From: CAYZXL01 sp964482435
GTDB taxonomy: Bacteria; Auribacterota; JABMQX01
Reading direction: 5' to 3'
DNA length: 27,663 nucleotides
NCBI GenBank assembly: GCA_964482435.1
Contig: CAYZXL010000065.1
Span: 1-27,663, forward strand
This document shows, in pieces, positions 6,606-16,500 of the stretch (position 1 is its first letter; each line of letters begins with the position of its first letter). Both the position numbers and the translations under genes were made by a program. The notes under the pieces are model-generated. The model ran no database searches. It was given only the letters and a program-made list of their open reading frames with translations, and was not told the DNA's origin.

Positions 6606-8678
6606 ATGAACAGATTCAGAAAGGATAGAGGGCTGCAAGGGGCAAGAATCCCCCGCAAGCCCGTAATCTTTTGGCTCTTTCTTATCGTGACGGCGCTGGT
6701 GGTCATCCAGTTGTACCTCTCCAACATCCGCGGCATCTACAAGCCGACGGTTCCGGAGCTTAAGGATGACATCCAGCTTGGGAACATCCGCACTGCCACC
6801 AAAAAGGAACAGACACTGAGGGGTGAGTATAGCGACACCATATTCAAGTGGGACCAGAAGGACCCCAAAAAGAGGGTCCCCGATAGGGAGGCCGAAAGCA
6901 GAAAGGGCGGAACAAAATTCGTTATCCAGATAGACCCCAGCGCCAAGGACCTTAACGACCTTATTACCGCGATCCCGGGCTTCAGGTACTCGCAATCGAG
7001 CACTTTCTTCAGCCAGATAGTCACGGGTCTCCTCCCGCTGGTAGTTTTTATCGGCTTGATGTGGCTGCTGATCTCCCGCCAGGTCAAGAGCGCGGGGGGC
7101 GGCGCCATGAGTTTCGGCAAGAGCAAAGCCAAACTCCTGGCGAAAGATAGCCACAAGGTAACCTTCGAGGACGTGGCTGGCGTCGAGGAAGCGAAGGAGG
7201 AGCTCCAGGAAATCATCGAGTTCTTGAAAGACCCCAAGAAGTTCCAGAGGCTTGGCGGACGAATTCCTAAAGGGGTTCTCCTGGTCGGCCCGCCAGGCAC
7301 AGGAAAAACCCTTTTGGCGAAGTCAGTGGCCGGAGAAGCCAACGTGCCATTCTTCACCATCAGCGGCTCGGACTTCGTGGAAATGTTCGTTGGGGTCGGG
7401 GCATCCCGCGTTCGGGACATGTTCGAACAGGGCAAAAAACACGCCCCGTGCATCATCTTCATGGACGAAATTGACGCCGTCGGGAGGTATCGCGGTGCGG
7501 GCATAGGCGGAGGGCACGACGAGCGAGAGCAGACGCTGAACCAGCTTCTCGTCGAGATGGACGGCTTCGACACCCAGGAAGGCGTCATCCTGATGGCCGC
7601 GACCAACAGACCGGACGTCCTCGACCCTGCTCTGTTGCGGTCGGGTCGCTTTGACCGGCAGATCGTCATTGACCTACCCGACCTCGTCGGACGAGAGCAA
7701 ATCCTGAAACTTCACGCCCGGAAGATCAAGCTCGATCCTTCCGCTGACCTGAAGGTTACAGCTCGCGGCACGCCCGGTTTTTCAGGCGCAGACCTTGCGA
7801 ATCTCATCAACGAAGCCGCGCTCCTCGGCGCGAAGCTCAACAAGCAGACCGTCAGTATGGCGGAACTCGAAGAATCGCGCGACAAGGTCCGCTGGGGAAG
7901 GGAACGCCGAAGCCGCACCATGAGCGAGGAGGAGAGGAAAATCACGGCTTATCACGAAGCTGGCCACGCCCTCGTCCTCGACCGGCTCGAGGAAACCGAG
8001 CCTTTACACAAAGTAACGATTGTCCCCCGGGGCGTGGCTTTCTTAGGGGCGACGATGCAGCTCCCGGAACAGGACAAGTACCTCCACGCCAAGAAAGAAC
8101 TTTTAGGACAGATTACCGGGTTGCTGGCGGGACGCGTCGCAGAGGAAATGACGTTCGAGGACATCACGACCGGCGCAAGCTCCGATTTCAGAGATGCCAC
8201 CAGAATCGCTCGTGCGATGGTTTGCGAACTTGGCATGAGCGAGAAGCTCGGAACCATGACCTTCGGCGAACGAGAAGAGATGATTTTCTTAGGAAAGGAA
8301 ATCGCCCGCCACTACGAGTACAGCGAAGCCACCGCCATCGAAATTGACAGAGAAGTCCGCTCCATCATTGAGCAGTGCCGGGAAAGGGCAAAAGCCATTC
8401 TACTCCAGTACAAGGACAAGCTCGTTGCCATCGCCGAAGCACTCCTCGAACACGAGGTCCTGGAGGGAAAAGAAATCACCGAGATCATCGAGGGAACCTG
8501 GCAACCGCACGCCCGAACAACTGCACAGGCTACACCACAGCAGGCAGAACAGCCGGCTTCCGAAAAATCCAAGAAGCCCGCCGGGTTAAAGACCCCCGGA
8601 AGGAGACCTGAGGACAGAGCCGCCGATGTACCGGCTACGGGTATTGTCCCTGAAAAACCCCAACGAAATCGCCCGTGA
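6606..8678 (+). CDS. ftsH: ATP-dependent zinc metalloprotease FtsH
   Basis: FtsH is a hexameric membrane-anchored AAA+ protease that unfolds and degrades misassembled membrane proteins and some cytosolic regulators. The 690-aa product has transmembrane segments at about 20-38 and 139-157 flanking a periplasmic domain. The AAA+ Walker A GPPGTGKT is at 228-235, with Walker B IIFMDEID and the sensor/arginine-finger block RPDVLDPALLRSGRFDR. The zinc-site HEAGH is at 450-454, with the downstream TTGASSDFRDATRIA block that supplies the third ligand. The last 50 or so residues are Pro/Ala/Gln/Lys-rich and probably disordered. The ATG at 6606 has only a weak Shine-Dalgarno-like GGGAA. The end overlaps folP by 53 nt. 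Confidence 0.98.
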   Translation: MNRFRKDRGLQGARIPRKPVIFWLFLIVTALVVIQLYLSNIRGIYKPTVPELKDDIQLGNIRTATKKEQTLRGEYSDTIFKWDQKDPKKRVPDREAESRKGGTKFVIQIDPSAKDLNDLITAIPGFRYSQSSTFFSQIVTGLLPLVVFIGLMWLLISRQVKSAGGGAMSFGKSKAKLLAKDSHKVTFEDVAGVEEAKEELQEIIEFLKDPKKFQRLGGRIPKGVLLVGPPGTGKTLLAKSVAGEANVPFFTISGSDFVEMFVGVGASRVRDMFEQGKKHAPCIIFMDEIDAVGRYRGAGIGGGHDEREQTLNQLLVEMDGFDTQEGVILMAATNRPDVLDPALLRSGRFDRQIVIDLPDLVGREQILKLHARKIKLDPSADLKVTARGTPGFSGADLANLINEAALLGAKLNKQTVSMAELEESRDKVRWGRERRSRTMSEEERKITAYHEAGHALVLDRLEETEPLHKVTIVPRGVAFLGATMQLPEQDKYLHAKKELLGQITGLLAGRVAEEMTFEDITTGASSDFRDATRIARAMVCELGMSEKLGTMTFGEREEMIFLGKEIARHYEYSEATAIEIDREVRSIIEQCRERAKAILLQYKDKLVAIAEALLEHEVLEGKEITEIIEGTWQPHARTTAQATPQQAEQPASEKSKKPAGLKTPGRRPEDRAADVPATGIVPEKPQRNRP

Positions 8679-9849
8679 ACTGGCGAAGATAGGCGCTGAC
8701 CCCAGGGGGATAGAAAAGCTGATGCCCAAGGGGGTCGTTCGTTTCATCAAGGTGAAGGGTCTTTCCGCTCCCGCCGCCCATATTCTCAAGCAAACAATGC
8801 TGTCCATCGGCGGCGATGTCGGCGTCTCGTACGACAGCCTCACGATGCGCGAAACCACAACCGACGCCCTCATCATCGGAACCGAAAGCCATTACCGCAG
8901 GCTGATTGAGAACCTGAAAGCCCAGCCCCTCAACCTGAAGGAAGTGTCCAGCCTCATCCAGGAAGCCCTCTCCCTTTCGGCCAAAACCTGCTTCCGCATC
9001 CCGTTACGCGATGGAGTCCTGGAGGTCGGCGAGCGAACTCTGATTATGGGTGTTGTGAACGTCACGCCCGACTCGTTCTCCGACGGCGGCGAGTGCCTCG
9101 ACCCGGACAGGGCCGCCGAGAGGTGCCTGCAACTTGTCGAGGACGGCGCAGACCTCCTTGACATAGGCGGCGAGTCGAGCCGCCCGGGAGCTGGGGAGAT
9201 TACAGCGGACGAGGAGTTGCGCAGGGTCATTCCGGTTCTCGAGAGAATATCAAGCAGAGTCTCCGTCCCGGTCTCCATAGACACCGTGAAGCCTGCGGTT
9301 GCCGCACACGCCCTTTCGGCGGGCGCCGCCATCGTCAACGACATCTCGGGGCTTTCCAGCGAGGAAATGGCCTCGGTAGCCGCCGAGCACCAGGCCGCAG
9401 TAATTGTCATGCACATGAAGGGAACGCCCCGAACCATGCAGCTTGACCCGCATTATGACGACCCGATGACAGAGATTATCGAGCTCCTGAGCGACCGGAT
9501 TAGTCTCGCCACAACACACGGCATCCCGGAGGAGAGAATCCTCGTTGACCCTGGAATCGGGTTCGGTAAAACCGCCGATGATAACTACTGCATCATCAAT
9601 CGCCTGGAGGAGCTACGTTGCCTCGGACGCCCCATCGTAGTGGGTCCATCGAGAAAATCTTTCCTTGCGAAGGTCGTCAAGGGGCCCCCCCAGGAGCGAG
9701 TCTTTGCCACAGCCGCGGCCGTTGCGTGGTGCATTGCCAATGGCGCGAACATTGTCCGCGTCCACGACGTCAGGGAAATGAAACAAGTTGCCGCCGTGGC
9801 TGACCAATTCATGGCTATCCGCGAAGGCGGCAGTGCCCCTTCTTCGTAA
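8626..9849 (+). CDS. folP: Dihydropteroate synthase with N-terminal extension
   Basis: FolP condenses p-aminobenzoate with dihydropterin pyrophosphate to give dihydropteroate in folate synthesis, and is the sulfonamide target. The catalytic TIM barrel starts near residue 131. It shows LIMGVVNVTPDSFSDGG, DIGGESSRPGA, VSIDT, IVNDISGL, VIVMHMKGTP, ILVDPGIGFGKT, VGPSRKSFL and the final RVHDV. Residues 1-130 are an extra domain (MYRLRVLSLKNP onward) that resembles the extension seen in DHPS of several deep-branching bacteria; its role is unknown to me. The ATG at 8626 lies inside ftsH with AAGGAGACCTGAGG just upstream, pointing to translational coupling. Confidence 0.96.
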   Translation: MYRLRVLSLKNPNEIARELAKIGADPRGIEKLMPKGVVRFIKVKGLSAPAAHILKQTMLSIGGDVGVSYDSLTMRETTTDALIIGTESHYRRLIENLKAQPLNLKEVSSLIQEALSLSAKTCFRIPLRDGVLEVGERTLIMGVVNVTPDSFSDGGECLDPDRAAERCLQLVEDGADLLDIGGESSRPGAGEITADEELRRVIPVLERISSRVSVPVSIDTVKPAVAAHALSAGAAIVNDISGLSSEEMASVAAEHQAAVIVMHMKGTPRTMQLDPHYDDPMTEIIELLSDRISLATTHGIPEERILVDPGIGFGKTADDNYCIINRLEELRCLGRPIVVGPSRKSFLAKVVKGPPQERVFATAAAVAWCIANGANIVRVHDVREMKQVAAVADQFMAIREGGSAPSS

Positions 9850-10447
9850 ACCGAGGGCGCGGGGTAGAGTCCATTTTTTACGCCGATTTGAAAAAAGTAC
9901 TGGCACACTTTCAAGCTTTGTGGTAACCATCAATGCGGGATTCAATCGGCCTTTGGGATGCTGCCAGAGAGTGGGTGTGGACTTCCCCGCATGGGGCGTA
10001 CTTGGCGTTTCGCCAGGAAGGCACCCCGGGTCTTCGCTCTCCGGCAGTGGCAGTCACTGCGGCAGCACCGCTGAAAGGTTTTCTTGAGATGAGCGCTGCA
10101 TTCATGACGATGTCGAAATACTGTTGTTCTCTCAGTATTCCGCAAGAGAGAATGCCCGTGCGGCTTCGCCCTTTCCGCCTATTTCCCGGTGCCCCCTGCT
10201 CGTCTCTTCTCAGCCCTTCTGTCACCCTCCGTGGCCGCCGAGTCGCCGTTCAGACTGGCCTATCCGCAATTCTCCATTATTTACTTGGCGCGGCACAAAA
10301 GTCGGTGACCGGCATGGGGGTCCCCCGGACCGCAGAAGTCGGAATCGGCCTGCCACTCGGTTAAAAGAAACTGGAGGCCCTCTTGGGCCACAGGCCAACC
10401 GGATTTCCTCCCCCATCGCCGGGGCAGCGCGCCGCCATAGCTTTGTG
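9850..10447. other. Long non-coding gap between folP and the giant gene
   Basis: About 600 nt without a supportable gene. Open frames of 65-143 codons occur on both strands but show no domain, no good ribosome-binding site and low-complexity content. Small perfect palindromes are present (GGGGGTCCCCC at 10316-10326; GGCCC-TCTT-GGGCC at 10376-10389). At the folP end, GAAGG-C-GGC-AGT-GCC-CCTTC (about 9824-9843) can fold, but it lacks a T-tract. Confidence 0.4.
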
Positions 10448-10477
10448 TTGACAACAACATTTCCACGTCCTTATAGT
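10448..10477 (+). promoter_or_regulatory. Sigma70-like promoter for the giant gene
   Basis: A perfect TTGACA (10448-10453), an 18-nt spacer, and TATAGT (10472-10477, 5/6) precede the 15.8-kb gene. A transcript start near 10484 gives a leader of about 58 nt. The ribosome-binding site GGAGG (10527-10531) is 10 nt before the ATG at 10542. Confidence 0.6.
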
Positions 10478-10541
10478 TACCCAAACGGAAGATTCAAATA
10501 GGATGAGGTGAAGGCGTTTTGCCATTGGAGGAAATAAGACG

Positions 10542-13500
10542 ATGAGCGGAGAAAAGCGCGTCGGGTTTTGGGTCATCGCAGCGGGGGCAGTAGCCCTGTT
10601 TCTACTCAGCACGGCCGGTGCGCTCCCACCGTTTCCGAGGCAGGTGGAGCTGGTTCAGAGCGACGGCACAAAAGTCAAAGCCTACGTCCGGGGGGACGAG
10701 CGGCGGCTCTGGGCCGTTACGGAGGACGGGCGTGTCCTGACGTTTGACGCCACAAGCCGGACGTGGATTTCTGGCCAGGTTGTGCCTCAGGCGGCGTCTC
10801 AAAGCGCGAGCCTTCTCGCAGCCAGCGACTCCTCTTCGCAAGGCTCTTCCCTCTCGACTCCCGTTTACGTGGGTCCGTATCGGGGAAGGCCTCCCTACGA
10901 CCAGCATCCGCTCATGCGAAGCAAGGGGAAAGTGAAGAATCTGGTGATACCGGTCCTCGCCTCCGACGACTACTGGACTCGGGTCAACGAGGAGCTCAAT
11001 TTGACCTACCCGCGTGCGAACTTCATCTGGGTGTTCAACATGGCTGGGGACCGCAAGCTGCTGACGGCGCCTGCCGGGAACGGTAAAGCGGAGACGGAAG
11101 CGTGGGGAGCCTTCGACCGCGACGGTGACGGTCTCCAGGACGCCTGGGAGCGAATCCAGAACCCAAGAATCGTTGAGACCGGCACCGCAGATGGGAACGG
11201 ATCGGATGGTGACCTCGATGGGGATGACCGGTGGGCACTTTTTAATGGTCTGCGAGACCACAACGGGCTAAACATAGAGGAATACAACTTCGGGTCGGAC
11301 CCCTGGAACTGGGATACGGACGGCGACGGGATTTCCGACGGGTTTGAGATTCAATACGGCCTTGACCCATCCGACGACGGGAGCAAGCCGACTCCGGAAG
11401 CGGACCCGGTTCTCATCCCCGGAATCGGCCCCGGCATCAACATGAACGGCGCCAATGGTGACCCTGACCAGAACGGCGTCACCAACCTGGACGAGTTCCT
11501 CGCGAACACCGACCCCAACGAGAACACCGATGCCACTCAGGACGGTCAAAACCCTCCTGCTCCGGTTTCCAACGTGCTGGAGTTCTTCTTCTTCGGAAAC
11601 CTCGACCAGGACGGATATAGCGACCTGGATAACGACGTGTTCATCCCGGTTCCGCCTCCACCTCAGCCGTACGCGGGGTCCCTGACCACGGAATGCCCGG
11701 ATGACACGAGCCTGTATTTCCGGACTCCAAGCGGCACGCTGCGGCCGTGCAACCCGCTGGACCCTGATACGGACCATGACGGATTGCCCGACGGCTGGGA
11801 AATCTATTATTACAACAGGAGCAGTCCATACGCTGGCCCCAACCCCCTTGATGACGGCCGCACGCCCGACGTCAACGGCGAAATTCATCCCAACTGCGGC
11901 CCGGACGGCGACCCTGACAGCGACGGTTATACTAACGCCCAGGAATTTATGATGGGCGGTAACCCCGGCGCCGCGCAGCTGACGGACCCTCCAACCCCCA
12001 TCACGCCCACCGGAAGAGGAACCGAGAGCGTCAAGTCCTACTTCGCCGAGATGTCCCGGCCGAAGTTCAGTTCTACGCATGCGACGGATTTCTACTATGG
12101 GCAATTTCAGATAGAGTCGTTCGTGACGCCGGTTGTGTCTCTCAGATACCTGAAGTCTTACTACACCATGCGTCCGGATGAGATGATCAAGGAAGCGCTC
12201 CAGTTGCTGGAGGAATACCGGTTCGACTTCTCCTTGTTCGATGCCAACAAGGACGGCTGGATTGACAACGTCACAATCGTCCACGAAGGGCCGGGACAGG
12301 AGCTGACGGGGAATCCCGACCATCCCATCACGGGAACTTATTACCTCAACGAACCGCTGGTGCTGAATCACTGGAGGATTCCGCTGATGGTGGATCCCGC
12401 CATGCCGTATTCCGCGTACGACATGTGGTTCTCCCCGGGTTACACGGCCGAGGAACCGGTCGGGAAGTACAAGGTTCAGCGGGCCGTCATAGTCCCGGAG
12501 ATGATCCAGTACTACGAGCCCGGGACGGGGCAGCAGCAACAGCCAACACTCGTCCAGGCGCACATTTCGCTCGGGCCGATTTGTCACGAGATCGCTCATT
12601 CCATCGCACTGGAGGAACAGGAGGACGGGCGAGAGGTTGGGCTGCCGGACCTTTACGACACTGACGGAGGAGTTCAGGAGGCAGGGGCAGGCGCCGGCGA
12701 CTGGGATTTGATGGGGACCGGTGCGTGGAACTATGTGAGCGGCCAACAGCAGCAACAACAGCAGCAGGTTCCGGGCGATGCCGCCGCCCCATTATCCGCG
12801 TGGGCGAAGGTGAAGCTGGGATGGGGGCGGACCGAGAGGCTCGAGATGGATGGGCGATGGAAAGAGCTTGCCGCGTACTACATAGACAGGACTATCTATT
12901 GGGCCGACGCGGGAATGGCCCCGGGGGAGTACCTGCTGCTCGAGGTGAGGATGAAGCAGGGATTCGCCCACATGTTTGAGGATGCGTCTGCGGACCGCAA
13001 CGGGCAGCCAGCCTGGAGTTCGCCGTTCGACCAGGCGCTTCCTGTTCCGACAACCATCGCCGACGGCGGGACGGAACTCCATACGGACAGCGGGGACGGA
13101 GGCGTTCTGGTCTGGCACATAGACGAGAATGTTGGAAAGATTCGGGACAACAACGTCAACACCGGCATCGGGGGGCACTATCGCGTCGCGCTTCTCCAGG
13201 CCGACGGACTGAATGACCTTGAGAATTACGACCCGCTCAGCCGGGTCGGAAGTAGCGCCGACGAAGGGGACATGTTCCCGGTCCTCAGCTTCCCGGATCA
13301 GTATGAGCCGGGGCGAGAGGTGGACATGTGCCTCGACTCCCACGATCGGACGGAAGAGCTGAGCGACGGGCGAATCGCTGTTTATCCGACGACGGACTCT
13401 TATTACAGGGGCAACACGGACATACGCTTTGCGCATTTTCAGAGAGGTTTGACAGGCCAATGGCGCGGGGCGGCCGCGGACTGGCCGCCGGCATACCTGT

Positions 13501-16500
13501 GGGCGGATCTTGACCTCGACATGTTCGAGTATTACTGGTACACCTCACACCGCTATGTTTGGTTTTCTGAGAACAAGGACCTGGCGTCAATTGTGGTCAA
13601 GAAGCCGAACGGCTACGTGTATGAATTCCCGTACAGTCAGCCTAACGGGGACCAGGGGCCCTACGCGCTGCCCTCATTTACGGTTGACGACGATGACCTG
13701 AAGACCGTCGGGACCAACCAAATCTGGTGGGACGCAACGGACTCGACCGGCCCCAACGTCCGGATTGACCTGTACGAGAACGATAACCTCGTCTATGCCA
13801 TCGCCAGCTCCACCCCCAACGACGGCTTCTATGCCTGGACCGTCTCCGACGCCGCACGGGACGTTCTCACCCGCGGAATTGATGACTATCAGACGCTTCC
13901 GGTTTACAGCCGGAACTATCTCGTCAAAGTGACCGACCTTTCCAACCCATTGGTTCACGACTTCAGCGACGACTATTTCGGGTTCAGCGAGGCGAGAAAC
14001 GAGATATTCATAACCGCCTATCCCACCTCTCTTCAGGAAGGGGTGGCAGTCCCGATTAGCTGGACTGCCGACGCGAGCGTCGAGGGGGTAAACGTGGACC
14101 TCTACTTCAATGGACAATTCTACGAGACCATTGCCAGGGACCTCCCCAATACTGGACCGGGTGGTGTCACCTTCATACCCGGCGCGGTGCCGCTTGACCC
14201 CTATACGAACATCGGCTGGGAAATCCGGGTGACAGACGCGGCACGGCCGAGCGTTTACGCGGTAACTCCCACGACCCTTCCCAGGTATCAGACGGCGCCG
14301 GACTACGCCGACGTTGTCCTGAGTCCTCAGACCGTTTTCTGGACGGTGAACGCCACTAACCAGCCGGTGGCGCAGCCGGTGATTGTTGCGGGCAAGCCCG
14401 TTGACATCACCTGGACGAGCACTCATCCCACGACCTACGTTGTCAACATCAACCTCTATCAGAACGACGTATGGCAGAAGTACCTGCGCCAGGAGTACCC
14501 CAACGTCGGCCACTACGTATGGTTCGTCCCGCTGGACCTCCCTTCCGGGGACTACCGGATCAAAGTCGTATCGGCCGAGTCGGCAGCTCTCGCTGGCGAC
14601 TATGCGTTCAGCGCGGAGTTCTCGGTCCTGCCAGCGTGCTGGATTGTCTTCCCTGCAGGAGCGGCCGAGCTTAACGCTCTGAACTGGGACTACAGGCCAT
14701 TCGGGCAAATGGAGTTCACCGACGACTATAGCACCGCCAACATCATTTTCGCGTCCGGGATGACCGACCCTGGCCTGACTTATCGCCTTGAATACCAGGA
14801 CGCTGCCGGAAACTGGCGGCCTATCCCCGGGGCAGAAAACATCAAGCTCGATCCGGCTCGCTCTGACCCCTTGCAGTACCGGGATGCGAACGGCGCCTTG
14901 CAGCCTCTTCCCGGAAGCGAAGCGGTTCACCAGCAGCGCCAGCAGCTTGGGTTGGAGGAGAACTTCATCGTAGCGACGCGGGGGAGCTTCCCGTGGGACA
15001 CCACGGGTCTGACAATCCCCGAATGCCGGGTGAGGATTATCTGCAACTCCAGTCCAGCTCTGCGGGACGAGAGCGGGCGGTTTGTTGTTGACCACACGAG
15101 GCCGGCCATAGTGGGATTGAAATTTGGAGAAAAGGTCGTTGATCCTTTGCCTTCGATTGTGGCTGACCCGAACGACCCTCTTTCGCCGATTGTGGCGACG
15201 GACGTGGACATCAATGCTCCCATCGAGATTATCTTTAACAAGCCGATGGACAGGACGCAATACAGCACGCGGGGCGACGGCATCCCATCTACCCCGCGTC
15301 TCCATGATTACTGGATGAGCGTGCAGTACCTGACTTTCTCGGAGGACCCTTTGACCTGGAGGCCGTCGGGGAGCGACCCCGATGCGCTGCCGCAGCCCCT
15401 CGACGCCCTCTACCGCACGGTCTTGAACTTCGGAACAGTGACCTGGTCCGGAAACTCGATGTTTTTCTATCCGCAGGAGCCACTCGTTCCGAATGCCGTT
15501 TACTACGTGAAGGTCTGGCGAGACGCGAGGGATAGGATGATTGTCGGCAACGACCTGGGCGTTGACTATGTGTTCTGCTTCACGACGGCCAAGTACGAGC
15601 CTCCTCCCATAGACACCGACGGCGACGGAATTCCGGATGAGACGGAGAAGAAGTATCTCGCCGGAGAACCGGGAGCACCGGGGCTTAACCCGTTCGTGCC
15701 GGACGCGGACCTCGACCCCGACGGCGATGGGCTGAGCACCAAGGCGGAAATAGCCCTCGGTATGAATCCGATTGTGGCCGATACTGACGGCGACCGAATG
15801 CCGGACGGCTGGGAGCTTTCGTGGGGATTCAACCCGCTTAAAGACGACGCATGGGTGGATTACGACGGTGACCGCCTGGCTAACCTCGAGGAGTTCAAAT
15901 TCGGCACTGACCCGACCGACCCCAACTCGCCCGTCACTGTTTACGTGGACGCCTCCAACGCTTCCGCTTTTGAGGACGGCAGCCGCCAGTATCCCTGGAG
16001 GACCATACAGAAAGCCGTTGACAAAACCCTGGCTCCAGCAATCGTCATGGTGGCCGACGGGGTTTACCAGGAAAACGTCACAATGAAGAGCGGCATCGCC
16101 CTATTCTCCGAGAATCGCTACGGCGCAACGATAGACGGTATGGGGCTGAATACCGTTGTCACCTTCAGCGACGTTCAGATAGCCCGGATAGACTGGTTCG
16201 TCATAACCAACGGCAGCTCGTTCATCGGCGGCGGGATTTACTGCGCGAATTCTCCCGTCATTATTTCACGCAACAAGATTATCTCCAACGAGACCAGGAA
16301 GTACTACTACGACCTCGGCGGCGCCGGGTTATACCTTGAGGAATCGGATGCCGTCATCCGGAGCAACGAGATTCTCCGCAACACGTCTGCGTTCATCGGC
16401 GGTGGGATCCTCTCCTTCGATTGCTCGCCCCTTATCATCGGCAACGTCATAGCCAAAAACGTCGCCGAGATGTGCGGTGGAGCCATGTATATTGAGCATG

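Larger units (their letters stand above)
10900..13430 (+). other. M6-like metallopeptidase region of the giant protein (split domain)
   Basis: M6 hallmarks are the propeptide-like start, KVKNLVIPVL, SVKSYFAEMS (resembling SVRDYYxEvS), FSLFDANKDGWIDNVTIVHEG, zinc motif HEIAH (residues 682-686), GLPDLYD (700-706), DWDLMGTGAWN, LSAWAKVKLGW, LVWHIDEN and ALLQADGLNDLE. In standard M6 enzymes HExxH runs directly into GLPD (HExxHxxGxxD). Here about 11 extra residues rich in Glu separate them. TSP3 loops are inserted between the KVKNLVIPVL strand and SVKSYF. Catalytic activity is therefore uncertain. Confidence 0.75.

Noticed and set aside
9911..10364. Open frames of about 65-143 codons on both strands between folP and the giant gene
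   Set aside because: No recognisable domain, no ribosome-binding site, and overlapping on both strands. Treated as non-coding.
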